A stretch of DNA of 64,000 bases, from NCBI GenBank assembly GCA_026182355.1, contig JAPFBL010001005.1, forward strand, positions 36,839 to 100,838. Direction: 5' to 3'. Within the stretch, counting starts at the first letter, position 1. Each line of letters opens with the position of its first letter. The notes beneath the pieces were generated by a model that did no database searches, was not told the DNA's origin, and saw nothing but the letters and a program-made list of their open reading frames with translations. This DNA is from Hermatobates lingyangjiaoensis (Eukaryota > Arthropoda > Insecta > Hemiptera > Hermatobatidae). Below, one piece after another: positions 1 to 9,500 of this stretch. The translations under genes were made by a program, and so were the position numbers.

Positions 1-287
1 AAAACACTATATTAAAATCAAGTTGTTTGGCTAATCTTGGAAGGGGGTCCAATGATTCATGGTATGGCAAAACTATAGAATTTGATAATAAAAGGGGCTC
101 TTTTGAAGTATTAGAGAAAGTTTTTTTAGCACCCTTCAAAGCTAAATCGATATAAGAAGAGGGGTATTTTAATGAAAGGGCAATTGACCTAATGTTATTA
201 ATCTCTTCATTAAGGAATTCAGGAGATGAAATTCTTAAAGCTCTCAAAAACATATTTCTAAAAACAGAAATTTTAACATTTTTTGGA
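1..287 (-). mobile_element. PLE family 1 fragment, inverted
   Basis: The reverse complement matches about 900-1172 of the plus-strand copy next to it (end of RT to linker). The two face head to head and join near 288 without a spacer. It continues beyond the left edge. Confidence 0.75.
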
Positions 288-1573
288 TTCAGGCAGCCAT
301 ATAAAAAACAATGTGGATTTAATTAAAAAATTAAAAAGCGTCAACATGAACAAAAATTATAGATTAATCAGTTTCGATGTGAAGTCTCTTTTTACGAATG
401 TACCTGTAACTGATCTGTTGAGCTTACTCCAGGAGGAATTAATTAATTATTCCCTTCCCCTTCCATCTACCACTATAATAGAGTTAATTAAGTTATGTGT
501 GGTAGATTGTCATTTTCAATTTGAAAATAATTATTATATACAAAAATTTGGTCTTGCTATGGGTAACTGTTTATCCCCCCTCCTAAGTAATTTTATATAT
601 GGAGTTTTTTGAGAGTAAAATGTTAAGCTCAATTTTGCCCAAAAATGTTAAATGGTATAGATATGTTGACGATATTCTTTGCATTTGTCCCAATTCTTTA
701 AATAAAGTTGATTTCCTAACAAAATTGAATTCATTAGTGCCGACAATCAAATTCACAATGGAAGAAGAAATAAGTGGTAATTTGCCCTTCTTAGATGTCC
801 TGATCCATAGGTTACCTAATGAGTTACGCTTTAGTGTATATAGAAAACCTACGAATGTACTTGCATACGTTCATTTTTATTCATCGCATCCAAAAAATGT
901 TAAAATTTCTGTTTTTAGAAATATGTTTTTGAGAGCTTTAAGAATTTCATCTCCTGAATTCCTTAATGAAGAGATTAATAACATTAGGTCAATTGCCCTT
1001 TCATTAAAATACCCCTCTTCTTATATCGATTTAGCTTTGAAGGGTGCTAAAAAAACTTTCTCTAATACTTCAAAAGAGCCCCTTTTATTATCAAATTCTA
1101 TAGTTTTGCCATACCATGAATCATTGGACCCCCTTCCAAGATTAGCCAAACAACTTGATTTTAATATAGTGTTTTCTAATCGTAATAAAGTGGGTAATAT
1201 GTTAATAAAAAACTCTCCAAGCGAATTGGAGTCCGCTGGTATTTATAAAATTCCGTGCAAAAATTGCCATAAAATTTATATTGGTCAAACTGGTAAATCA
1301 TTAAAGACACGTGTAAAACAACACCAATATAACGTAAGTAGACAGGAAAAAAGTAGTGCCTTATTCTTGCATATAAAAAATGAAAATCATCATATTGATT
1401 GGACAGGAGCTAAATTTATTACCTATGAAAAATCAATGTTGTTAAGAAATATTATTGAATCGTCTCTAATTAAATTTAATAGATCTAATATTATAAACAT
1501 TAGTAACGGTCTCTTCAAACTTGATACTTTCGTCACGAGGGCAATAGCCTCTTCAAAGAGGGTTGACAGCTAG
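283..1573 (+). pseudogene. PLE family 1: RT plus GIY-YIG endonuclease, frameshifted
   Basis: Penelope-like elements encode an RT fused to a GIY-YIG nuclease. The first frame (to 612) has motif A FDVKSLFTNVP and motif B GLAMGNCLSPLLSNFI. The second (599-1573) has YVDD at residues 22-25, the thumb, a GIY motif (AGIYKIPCKNCHKIYIGQTG), conserved Arg and His, and a C-terminal Glu. The frames are split inside TATATATGG near 597, where loss of one TA would explain the shift. The N terminus is missing and replaced by an inverted fragment. Copies on minus at 24.4 and 54.4 kb belong to the same family. Confidence 0.85.
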
Positions 1574-1742
1574 CAGACAGTTTTTTACTTTTTCTTACTG
1601 TACTCCTTTGTTTCCCCAAACATCCCTTTCTGGACATTAGTCCTTTCCTGTGCTTTCACCCTTTTAAAATACCACTCTTCCCTCCCACTCTTCTCAACTC
1701 CTCACCAGATGTTTTCTGCATCTAGTGTTCAGTTGGGTTTTT

Positions 1743-1785
1743 GACTCTGACGAAGACCGCTTGGTACGGTTGAAAGATCTTAGTC
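1743..1785 (+). ncRNA. Hammerhead ribozyme motif, family A
   Basis: Stem I GACT/AGTC, core CTGACGA, stem II GACCG/CGGTT, GAAA, short self-complementary stem III (AAGATCTT) and cleavage after CTT. It lies in the 3' part (pLTR) of the PLE family 1 copy. The loop has GGTAC instead of GTTAC; core intact. Confidence 0.75.
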
Positions 1786-1814
1786 TTGTTTTCCCATTTC
1801 TTATTGTGGTTTGA

Positions 1815-2021
1815 TCATTGATATATATATATATATATATATATATTGGTATACTTTGGGAGCAGACCTTCTTTTAAACATACCTCATTAAAGATCTTGC
1901 CAACATTAAGTTTAGTATGTTTCCTACATACCTTTTCAAGGTTTCGAATGCTTCTTTTCCATCTTTGTGGTATCATATAAATTAACTCACCGATTTTTTT
2001 ATCTTTAAATATATTTTTCAT
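1815..2021 (-). CDS. PLE family 2 N-terminal peptide encoded in the pLTR
   Basis: Just after the ribozyme-like fold, an ATG opens MKNIFKDKKIGELIYMIPQR, a basic helix-like stretch, then CLKEGLLPKYTNIY, where the frame runs into the (TA)n target. In family 3 the same position encodes CLNEGLLPTFTNIY. I infer that this is the N terminus of the PLE protein, encoded in the repeated end and cut by the microsatellite. Confidence 0.5.
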   Translation of the reverse strand: MKNIFKDKKIGELIYMIPQRWKRSIRNLEKVCRKHTKLNVGKIFNEVCLKEGLLPKYTNIYIYIYIYQ

Positions 2022-2365
2022 TTTACATGTCCGACGTTTCAGTCTACGTTGACCATTCTCAAGGATTCTATATACAAGGTTTTTTTAACAATTCTAATAA
2101 ATACTTATTTACAATAACAATTACATCACTTCTATCAAACATAACTAATAATACAATATTCTTTTAAAAAAACACTACCTTAATAAAATTGAGTAACAGG
2201 TTTGCTACAAAATTCCCTACATGAACTTTTTCACAACATTATTTAAATCACTAAATAGTTATTTTTTACGAATGTAACTTTAAAATTCTGGAAAAACAAC
2301 AGGACTGATCATTAAGGTTCGGCTTCTTTTCCTTTATGCATAATGATTCAATTATATGCAGCCTC
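1848..2365 (-). mobile_element. PLE family 2, inverted left arm
   Basis: Reverse complement of the 3' end of the element at 3340-3842. It includes the last codons of the endonuclease (2266-2360), the 3' UTR, a hammerhead-like fold (2031-2064) and the N-terminal peptide ORF (1815-2021). It is bounded by (TA)n on the left and joins the plus copy inside a short shared sequence near 2343-2365. Confidence 0.8.
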
Positions 2366-3458
2366 GTGTGATTATCAAATAGATGGCGTTGCCATGGGTT
2401 CTCCCCTTGGAGTAACATTTGCAAACTTTTACATGTGCCATGTAGAGAATAGTGTGTTAACACAAGAATCTATAGTCAAGCCCCATGTGTACTGCCGTTA
2501 CGTTGATGACTGCTTCTTAGTGGTGAATAACGAACAAGAAATTGAGTGTTTAAAAAAAGCACTTGAAGAGGCATCAGTTTTAAAATTCACAAAGGAATTC
2601 AGTGTCAACAATAATATCAACTTTCTGGATGTAAGAATAAACCAGAATTACAGGAAATATGAAACATCAGTATATGTTAAACCAACGCATGCAGGAGTTT
2701 ATTTAAATGCACAAAGTGAGTGCCCAGAAAGATATAAAGATGGAACAATTAAGGCACTTATACATAGAGCATTCAAGACATCGTCTGACTGGCCTCTATT
2801 CGACCAAGCAGTAGAAAGGATTAAACAAGTATTGGTCAACAATGGTTATAGTAACCAACACTTCGACAATATTTTAAGGAAATATATGAAGAATCTAAAT
2901 TCAAACAATAATCAAGAGCATCAGCTGGGTGAAGAAGGAATAATACAAACGGTGTATTATAAGAATCAATTCTCTAATGAATATAAAAAGGATGAAAGAA
3001 TTTTGAAGGCTATAATTAAAAGAAATACAACATGTGTTAACTCGGCAGACAAGCTAAATATTAGTATTTACTACAACAGTTCCTGCACAGCAAATATGAT
3101 AATTAGGAACAGCCTAGAACAAAAAACACAACTACAAAAAACCAATGTAGTGTACAGATATAATTGCACTATAGGAGACTGTGAGCTCCTAAAATCGAGC
3201 TATATTGGTTCTACGACGACAACACTTTCACGCAGACTTACGATGCATCTCGCAGCCGGAGGACCAAAAGAACACACAATGAACATACATAAAAGCAGGC
3301 TAAGTAGAAAAATGCTGGAAGACAACATTGAAGTATTATATGCAGACAATAATCACACGAGGCTGCATATAATTGAATCATTATGCATAAAGGAAAAGAA
3401 GCCGAACCTTAATGATCAGTCCTGTTGTTTTTCCAGAATTTTAAAGTTACATTCGTAA
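2343..3458 (+). CDS. PLE family 2: RT (5'-truncated) plus GIY-YIG endonuclease
   Basis: A 371-codon open frame. It starts in borrowed inverted sequence, then RT motif B (IDGVAMGSPLGVTFANFYM), YVDD (CRYVDDCFLV, about residue 53), thumb motifs, and a nuclease domain with VVYRYNCTIGDCELLKSSYI, i.e. the GIY-YIG variant VYRY-SYIG with a CX4C insertion, then Arg/His and HIIESLCIKEKKP. Motif A and the N terminus are lacking, so it is a dead 5'-truncated copy. Family copies lie at 60.8-61.8 kb. Confidence 0.85.
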   Translation: MIQLYAASCDYQIDGVAMGSPLGVTFANFYMCHVENSVLTQESIVKPHVYCRYVDDCFLVVNNEQEIECLKKALEEASVLKFTKEFSVNNNINFLDVRINQNYRKYETSVYVKPTHAGVYLNAQSECPERYKDGTIKALIHRAFKTSSDWPLFDQAVERIKQVLVNNGYSNQHFDNILRKYMKNLNSNNNQEHQLGEEGIIQTVYYKNQFSNEYKKDERILKAIIKRNTTCVNSADKLNISIYYNSSCTANMIIRNSLEQKTQLQKTNVVYRYNCTIGDCELLKSSYIGSTTTTLSRRLTMHLAAGGPKEHTMNIHKSRLSRKMLEDNIEVLYADNNHTRLHIIESLCIKEKKPNLNDQSCCFSRILKLHS

Positions 3459-3659
3459 AAAATAACTATTTAGTGATTTAAATAATGTTGTGAAAAAGTT
3501 CATGTAGGGAATTTTGTAGCAAACCTGTTACTCAATTTTATTAAGGTAGTGTTTTTTTAAAAGAATATTGTATTATTAGTTATGTTTGATAGAAGTGATG
3601 TAATTGTTATTGTAAATAAGTATTTATTAGAATTGTTAAAAAAACCTTGTATATAGAAT

Positions 3660-3693
3660 CCTTGAGAATGGTCAACGTAGACTGAAACGTCGG
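3660..3693 (+). ncRNA. Degenerate hammerhead-like fold, family O
   Basis: CC, TTGAGAA, stem II with GTC/GAC, GAAA, ACGT, C, GG. It keeps the geometry but changes C3 and G8 of the core. An inverted twin lies at 2031-2064. The family 2 N-terminal ORF starts directly after it. Confidence 0.45.
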
Positions 3694-3866
3694 ACATGTA
3701 AAATGAAAAATATATTTAAAGATAAAAAAATCGGTGAGTTAATTTATATGATACCACAAAGATGGAAAAGAAGCATTCGAAACCTTGAAAAGGTATGTAG
3801 GAAACATACTAAACTTAATGTTGGCAAGATCTTTAATGAGGTATATATATATATATATATATATTG

Positions 3867-4060
3867 TTAAATAACGCCCCATATTTGACTTGTATCTGCT
3901 TCTTACACAATTTCTCCAGTTTCCGGAATTCCTTCCTCGTCTCTTCAGTAAAACTATAAAGTCTATCACCAATATTACTAGTCGACATGTTTCGAATGTA
4001 CCACATTCATCATCAGGACAATAATGAGAGTAAACTATTACAAATAACATACTGCAGACT
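3867..4060 (-). mobile_element. PLE family 3 inverted left arm (pLTR)
   Basis: Matches the reverse complement of about 4970-5150. It begins at a (TA)n tract, carries the hammerhead at 3981-4019 and the antisense of the N-terminal peptide, and joins the plus-strand body near 4060. Confidence 0.75.
3981..4019 (-). ncRNA. Hammerhead ribozyme motif, family B
   Basis: Stem I GTC/GAC, core CTGATGA, stem II GAATGT/ACATTC with loop GGT, GAAA, minimal stem III (ACATGT), cleavage triplet GTC. Every conserved core position is present. Confidence 0.8.
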
Positions 4061-4912
4061 TCTATTAACAGGAAACCTACCAACACAGCATCATACCTAA
4101 ATGCGAAGAGTGAATGCCCTCAACGGTATAAAGACGCCACTATCAGATCCCTAATCCACAGAACATACAAGACCGCCTCAACCTGGGACCTTTTCAACAG
4201 TAATATTTTGTCAACCAAGCAAGCGTTAATCAACAATGGTTACTCAAACAAGTATTTCGACAACATTCTAAGACGCTACCTCGAAAATAGATTCACTTCA
4301 GATAATAAGAGCCTAACAACAGGCACTAACCACAAAATATTCTACAAAAACCAATATACAGATGAATATAAGACTGATGAACGTGTTTTGAAAAATATTA
4401 TAAAAAGCCATGTTAAATGTATTAAGCCTGACGATAGTTTGACCCTGATAACTTACTACCAAAGCCCTTCAATAAGCAGTTTATTAATGAAAAATAGTCC
4501 TAGCGTAAAGGAGTCAAAAGAAACAAATCTTGTATATGAGTACTCATGTAATATCGGGAGCTGTGAGGCCCGTAAAAGCTCATATATAGGAATGACTTCG
4601 ACTTCATTGTCTAGAAGAATTACTATGTACCTTTCTGCCGGCGCGCCAAAATGCCATACAACAGCAGTCCATAAGACAAAACTCACAAGAGAAATGATGG
4701 TAAATTCCACGAAAATTATCGCTCGAGAAAGAAATCATTTTAAATTACAACTATTAGAAGCAATAATTATTCAAGAAAAGCAACCAGCCATAAATATCCA
4801 AGTTAATAATTCTTGTCGAATTTTAAAACTATTTGCAAACAGAAACACCCAGATTAGCCAGGTAGTAGGTGAGCCCAACCACCCTACCTTAATCCCCCAT
4901 AATGCGCCGTGA
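4061..4912 (+). CDS. PLE family 3: RT thumb and GIY-YIG endonuclease (5'-truncated)
   Basis: The frame is open from about 4061 (INRKPTNTASYLNAKSECPQ) to the stop at 4912, without RT motifs A-C. It contains the thumb and connector (NNGYSNKYFDNILRRYL), the nuclease domain with LVYEYSCNIGSCEARKSSYI plus G (VYEY-SYIG, CX4C insertion), and a C-terminal catalytic Glu region (LLEAIIIQEKQPA). About 50% similar to family 2. An inverted copy lies at 28978-29600. Confidence 0.8.
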   Translation, partial: SINRKPTNTASYLNAKSECPQRYKDATIRSLIHRTYKTASTWDLFNSNILSTKQALINNGYSNKYFDNILRRYLENRFTSDNKSLTTGTNHKIFYKNQYTDEYKTDERVLKNIIKSHVKCIKPDDSLTLITYYQSPSISSLLMKNSPSVKESKETNLVYEYSCNIGSCEARKSSYIGMTSTSLSRRITMYLSAGAPKCHTTAVHKTKLTREMMVNSTKIIARERNHFKLQLLEAIIIQEKQPAINIQVNNSCRILKLFANRNTQISQVVGEPNHPTLIPHNAP

Positions 4913-4994
4913 TACAGGGGATGCCCTGTAAACTTTCCATTAATAATCCATCTCTATATATATAACTAGCTTTCCTACTATTACTCTCATTATT

Positions 4995-5033
4995 GTCCTG
5001 ATGATGAATGTGGTACATTCGAAACATGTCGAC
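4995..5033 (+). ncRNA. Hammerhead ribozyme motif, family B
   Basis: Perfect core, GTC/GAC stem I with further ATT/AAT pairing, 6-bp stem II, self-complementary stem III. It lies between the endonuclease stop (4912) and the N-terminal peptide (5008-5220). Confidence 0.8.
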
Positions 5034-5220
5034 TAGTAATATTGGTGATAGACTTTATAGTTTTACTGAAGAGACGAGGAAGGAATTCCGGAAACTGGAG
5101 AAATTGTGTAAGAAGCAGATACAAGCCAAATATGGGGCGTTATTTAACAATATATGTTTAAATGAAGGACTGCTTCCAACTTTTACAAATATATATATAC
5201 ATAAGAAAAATAGTATGTGA
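5008..5220 (+). CDS. PLE family 3 N-terminal peptide in the pLTR
   Basis: MWYIRNMSTSNIGDRLYSF begins inside the ribozyme; a start at MSTSN follows the cleavage site. It then has a basic stretch (RKEFRKLEKLCKKQIQAKYG) and CLNEGLLPTFTNIY before TA-rich sequence. Same layout as in family 2. Further copies at 28663-28881 (-) and 29822-29980 (+). Confidence 0.5.
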   Translation: MWYIRNMSTSNIGDRLYSFTEETRKEFRKLEKLCKKQIQAKYGALFNNICLNEGLLPTFTNIYIHKKNSM

Positions 5221-5285
5221 ATTTTTCTTTGTAAAATAATTTATAATGTAATACTCCGTTTTTCTGTTTAAAAATTTATACTTCT

Positions 5286-5324
5286 ACCTCTGAAAAAGGT
5301 TTTAAATAAAGACCGAAACGTTGG
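5286..5324 (+). ncRNA. Degenerate hammerhead-like fold, family N
   Basis: CTGAAAA, stem GGTTTT..AAGACC, GAAACGTTGGC. G8 of the core is A. It lies in a solo pLTR-like block that ends in TA-rich sequence. Confidence 0.4.
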
Positions 5325-5493
5325 CAATGAGAGTTTAATTTGAACTTGAAGAACTGACCGAGTCCCGATAAACTATAGTTTTGTTTCTATTCCACGGTCG
5401 ATACTTTTATCAATATTTATATATAAAAAGATTTCACATAAACACGTGAAATAACAATCAATGATCAAACTACAATAAGAAATGGGAAAACAA

Positions 5494-5532
5494 GACTAAG
5501 ATATTTCAACCGTAACAAGCGGTCTTCGTCAG
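5494..5532 (-). ncRNA. Hammerhead motif family A, one stem I strand lost
   Basis: Core and stem II agree with family A, but the stem I strand before CTGACGA is changed to CTT, so self-cleavage is unlikely. Forms an inverted pair with 5546-5588. Confidence 0.55.
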
Positions 5533-5545
5533 AAGTTGGTTTTTT

Positions 5546-5588
5546 GACTCTGACGAAGACCGCTTGTTACGGTTGAAAGATCTTAGTC
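5546..5588 (+). ncRNA. Hammerhead ribozyme motif, family A
   Basis: All elements are intact: GACT, CTGACGA, GACCG/CGGTT, GAAA, AAGATCTT, AGTC. A (TA)n tract begins about 35 bp downstream. Confidence 0.75.
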
Positions 5589-5621
5589 TTGTTTTCCCAT
5601 TTCTTATTGTGGTTTGATTAT

Positions 5622-5654
<33 letters not shown>

Positions 5655-5660
<6 letters not shown>

Positions 5661-5721
5661 ACATAATTTATAGCGAACCTGTTTATCGGTGATGTCATCG
5701 AGTTTAATGATCTTGCTATCC
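5655..5721 (-). pseudogene. Partial duplicate of SARNP-like exon 5 and its donor
   Basis: This stretch repeats 11680-11746 almost exactly: the last ~43 bp of exon 5 and ~24 bp of following intron. It is cut on both sides by TA-rich sequence, which at 11.66 kb also borders the same segment. There is no acceptor and only a part of the exon, so it is a dead copy, probably moved by a rearrangement between TA tracts. Confidence 0.6.
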
Positions 5722-6347
5722 TATATATATAAAATTATTTCACCTATTTATGATTTTGACAAAATGATGACGACAACTATGATTAATAATGATGGAACAA
5801 TTAAAATGTCAATAATAAAAAAAAAAAAAGCTGATAGGAAGTAGAGTTTGGTGACACACGTCAACTGTCAACACACATGCAAGAGTGACGCAAGCGAAAA
5901 CTTTAATTTGCAAATTATTAGATATTTCTAGTACCTCACTACAACAGTACATTAATTACTATTTCAAAAATAGCAACTGTTTCTAAAGATAAGAAATAGT
6001 TTAAAAAAATTTGATTGATACTTTGAGGAAATGCAATTACAGAAATGATTCATTCAATATAGCATATGTGATATCAAATCAATGTATGGCCTAAATATTT
6101 ATTAATAAAACTAAAGAAAATCAAGGGCATTTAATATGTATCTATGAGTAAACATGTAATATGTTTTATATACATATATATATATGTATATATATATTAT
6201 TATATTAATGTTCAAACAACAATAAGAAATGGGAAGAAAAGACTAAGCTCTTAGAATCATAACAAGCGGTCTTTGTCAGAGTTTAAAACCCAACTGATTG
6301 TTTGTTGATTGTTCACTGTTGCTTCACGTGTTTATTTTGAAATCTTG

Positions 6348-6349
<2 letters not shown>

Positions 6350-6401
<52 letters not shown>
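6350..6401. repeat. (TA)n microsatellite
   Basis: A pure TA tract of about 50 bp. Similar tracts border most PLE ends: about 1820-1847, 3842-3866, 5625-5656, 7202-7236, 7351-7393, 9160-9203, 28110-28151, 33397-33440, 33870-33921. PLEs of several animal groups prefer such targets. Confidence 0.8.
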
Positions 6402-6403
<2 letters not shown>

Positions 6404-6778
6404 CACAAAGGAAAGAGAACAACCGATAAAAACACTGAGAAAAACCGATAAAACCGAAGAGAAAGAAACTGATACTAGTACAGAAATCTTTCCGTAGTTT
6501 AACAATAAATAAATTATCAAAGTAAAAAGCAATAATTGTACCCAGAGTATTACTACTAATTTGAAGGCAATAGCAATCCATCCCAGAGGATATTTTTACA
6601 GTACTTAGTCTAGCCTGTAAAATTTGTATTGAGATTGAAGGAGAGAGAGAAAAGAAGTTCTATGATCAACCTAATATCTTGGAGCCCTCAGGCTGGTTAA
6701 TAGTGGTTTAGAGAGATGCAAATAGGGGATTATAATATTATTATAATTATTATTATTATAAATTATAATTTGATTTCC

Positions 6779-7060
6779 TAGTTGAATTTTCAGTTCATTG
6801 GAAACATAGCTATTAAGTTAGACAAACGCAAATCTAGTATCATAGTTTCAGCCTTTATGTCACATGGTGGTTGAGTTTACTTTGCTGGCATAATTTTGCG
6901 GACAAAGCGATAGACAGAAATGGTTTTATGTGTGGATTCGGTTTCTGTATTTTATGAAACGTAAAGATAATTTAAAATGAATCAGTTATAAGCAATGTAC
7001 GGAAAAACCTTTCTTTTATTTATATAGATTAATTAATAATTAAATTAAAAATTAAAGACC
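6779..7060 (-). mobile_element. Helitron-type end fragment
   Basis: Shares the block from the TTTCAGC region to TTTATTTATATAGATT with the Helitron at 16437-18600; on minus it starts TCTATATAAATAAAAG. The CTAG end is missing. Duplicated at 49573-49825. Confidence 0.5.
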
Positions 7061-7201
7061 AATATAATACTTAGTATTTATGTTTCAAATTGTTATACCT
7101 CAAAAAAAACCGAAAGGTTGGGATTGAGAGTTGAACTTGAAATTGATGAACTGGCCGAGTCGTGATAAATTTGAATTTTGTTTCTATGTCATGGTCATAG
7201 T

Positions 7202-7202
<1 letters not shown>

Positions 7203-7239
<37 letters not shown>

Positions 7240-7351
7240 TGTGTTCTCTAATCGGGGTTCGGTCAATTTTTGAATTTTGGTCAAAATTGACCGAACCCCG
7301 ATTAGAGAACACACCTATTCTATCAAACGGTCGATATATTATTGAATCTGT

Positions 7352-7383
<32 letters not shown>

Positions 7384-7393
7384 ATATATATAT
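7203..7393. repeat. pLTR palindrome inserted in a (TA)n tract
   Basis: A perfect inverted repeat (GGTGTGTTCTCTAATCGGGG and its complement) around a short centre, between two TA tracts. The paralogous site at 50003-50023 has only a single (TA)n. The same sequence ends other pLTRs (about 11595, 55815). Confidence 0.65.
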
Positions 7394-7489
7394 CAATGAT
7401 CAAACCACAATAAGAAATGCGGAAACAAGAAAACTAAGATCTTTCAACCGTAACAAGCGGTCTTCGTCAGAGTCAAAAACCCAACCGCA

Positions 7490-7533
7490 GACTCTGACGA
7501 AGACCGCTTGTTACGGTTGAAAGATCTTTGTCT
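7490..7533 (+). ncRNA. Hammerhead motif family A, inverted pair with 7432-7474
   Basis: The core CTGACGA, stem II and GAAA are intact; the 3' strand of stem I is TGTC instead of AGTC. A minus-strand twin covers about 7432-7474. Both recur at 50063-50164 in the segmental duplication. Confidence 0.6.
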
Positions 7534-7629
7534 TGTTTTCCATTTCTTATTGTGGTTTCATCATAAATATGTATATATACGAGTTCTAAATTCAAGAAGA
7601 GTAACACACAGAGTAAGGAAACACACAGA

Positions 7630-7660
7630 CTCAAATTTTCGGGTAATCCGTCTTCAGGAG
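7630..7660 (-). ncRNA. Hammerhead ribozyme motif, family F
   Basis: Stem I CTC/GAG, core CTGAAGA, short stem II (GG/CC), GAAA, stem III AAATTT, cleavage after TTT. Stem III can only form without a loop, so it would work as a dimer. Copies: 50260-50290 (-), 33313-33343 (+), 36537-36567 (+). Confidence 0.6.
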
Positions 7661-7904
7661 AAAAGAGAAAGGGAGACGAAGCACGTTGTAGACGCAATGG
7701 CAAGTAACCAAACCGGCAACCACCAGTGGTGTCAACCGTACCCGGTCTTAAAATATAGAATTAGGAGAAGATATAAACAGAAATTCAGATAAGCGATATT
7801 ATTGGGTAAATATATAAATTATATAAAAATTATAAGCAATAGAAAATAAAAAGAAACAAAAGTTAAATGAAATAATAGTAAAAAAACAGTAAGTAAGTAA
7901 TAAT

Positions 7905-8830
7905 AGGCCCCATAGTGTAGATGATCTCTATTGTTTGGGAAGAAGTATGCATCACGGGCAAGTCATTTTTTTACCGTTTTTTTAAAAAACTATCTTTCTC
8001 CTAAACTGCTAACACTAGAGGTTTGAAATTTTGACATTATCTTTGAGATTACAAATGCAATAAACAAAAAATATATTCAGAATTTTAAAAAGAACGGGAA
8101 ATCTTTTTTTCAATAAAATGTAAAAATTTTGTCTTATAATTCAATCTCAAAGATTGTGAGAGCGATGCAAGCCATACCGTTTGACGGATCAAAATGAAAC
8201 AATACCTAAATATAGACCATTATATGGAGAATAAGATGAGATATTTTGTTTGACTATTGCGTTCACCATTGAGTGCTAAAGTACAATTTCTGTTTTCAGA
8301 AAATGTTTTTTGACGCTAAAGGGCTCATTTAAAAACAATGAAAATTTGACCAAAAATAGAACAAAAAATTAGCAATTTATAAAAAAAAAACATGAAATTT
8401 GGATCGCGGCAAAGAGTTATAAAATAATAAAGCTATAAAAACTGTTTGTTTGTCCTGGACTAAGGGATCACCTGCTTTACTTGTCAAATTTTTGATATTT
8501 TTTTACAATGTTTACATTGACTTGGAATTTTTTTAAGCGAATCCACTGAGATAAAATTGATATAATAAAGAAAAATTTAAATAATTTATTGACTTATACG
8601 ACATATAAGAGGAATAATATTATATTATATATATATATTGTATATTGACAATCACTATCTGTACTACCTCAGGAATGAAAGACTAATAAACATCTCCTAT
8701 TTAGATGATTATATTATGCTTAAATGAGACGTTATATATTATATACCAAAGAAGGTTGATATTAACTTTACTTATTGTAAAGTTGAGTGTAGGCCACTGC
8801 AGATTTTTTTTATTAACATCATAAAAGGGC
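7905..8830 (+). mobile_element. Repeat X, partial copy
   Basis: Lines up with about 31690-33085 of the full copy, from ATCTCTATTGTTTGGGAAG to GTGTAGGCCACT, with its left end missing. No coding capacity is recognised. Class unknown; a second copy at 50535-51460. Confidence 0.6.
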
Positions 8831-9016
8831 TTACAATAATGTTGGAGTCGATCTTTTGAAATATCCTCGTGTCGGATTATCAAGAATACTGGTTCATCAG
8901 CCCTACTTTAAAAGAACAATATAAATAAAAACCTAATTTAAAAGAACAATGTAAATAAAAACCTAATTTAAAAGAACACAGCGTGATTCCTCTTCCTGTG
9001 TTGTATATTGAAGAGA

Positions 9017-9044
9017 ATGTTGAGATATTTGAATATTGAATAAG
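9017..9044 (+). pseudogene. Broken copy of the zinc-finger exon 1 and donor
   Basis: The stretch from TTCCTCTTCCTGTGTTGTAT through ATG to TAAG|GTAAGG matches the exon-1 region of genes A and C, but the frame carries an in-frame TAA. The following intron start (about 9050-9150) is also conserved. It is part of the 4.4-kb segmental duplication. Confidence 0.45.
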
Positions 9045-9152
9045 GTAAGGTATTTTGTCTTTGAAATGAATTATGAATTGTTAGATTCATGATTTAAGTC
9101 ACATTTTGTGTTCAATCCTGCTTGAAAAAGCACCAGAAAGTTTATAGTTTAT

Positions 9153-9208
<56 letters not shown>

Positions 9209-9243
9209 GAATTTAAAAAAGAACACATAGAAAGGAAACCACT

Positions 9244-9280
9244 GAACTCACTACTATATTTCGATGGCCTCGTCTTCAGG
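9244..9280 (-). ncRNA. Hammerhead-like motif, family G (PLE family 4)
   Basis: CTGAAGA, weak stem II (GA/TC around GGCCA), GAAA, TATAG and GTGAG. Stem II has only two pairs, so it may be inactive. It lies about 220 bp after the PLE family 4 stop. Copy at 51869-51905. Confidence 0.45.
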
Positions 9281-9500
9281 AAAAGAAGTGAATCGCTCCA
9301 AAGGCTGATAACGACTGACTTGGCGTTCGAACTGAAGCACTCAAACAGTGTAGCCAACTTTCGGAGGAAAGGTAGACAGGGAAGATAAATAGATAAAAGC
9401 CAAATAAAAATTAAAAAATGAAAACATTTAACTAAAATAAAATTAAAAGCTGATAACAACTTTAAAAAAAAAATAAAATAAAATAAAAAATAAAAATAAA

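Noticed and set aside
4456..4710. 84-codon minus ORF with a hydrophobic look
   Set aside because: Antisense of the PLE family 3 nuclease; it recurs at 29180 only because the element does.
6405..6530. Plus-strand stretch resembling the acidic part of SARNP-like exon 5
   Set aside because: Similarity (KEKETDTSTE-like) is short and low-complexity; no splice sites; probably chance.
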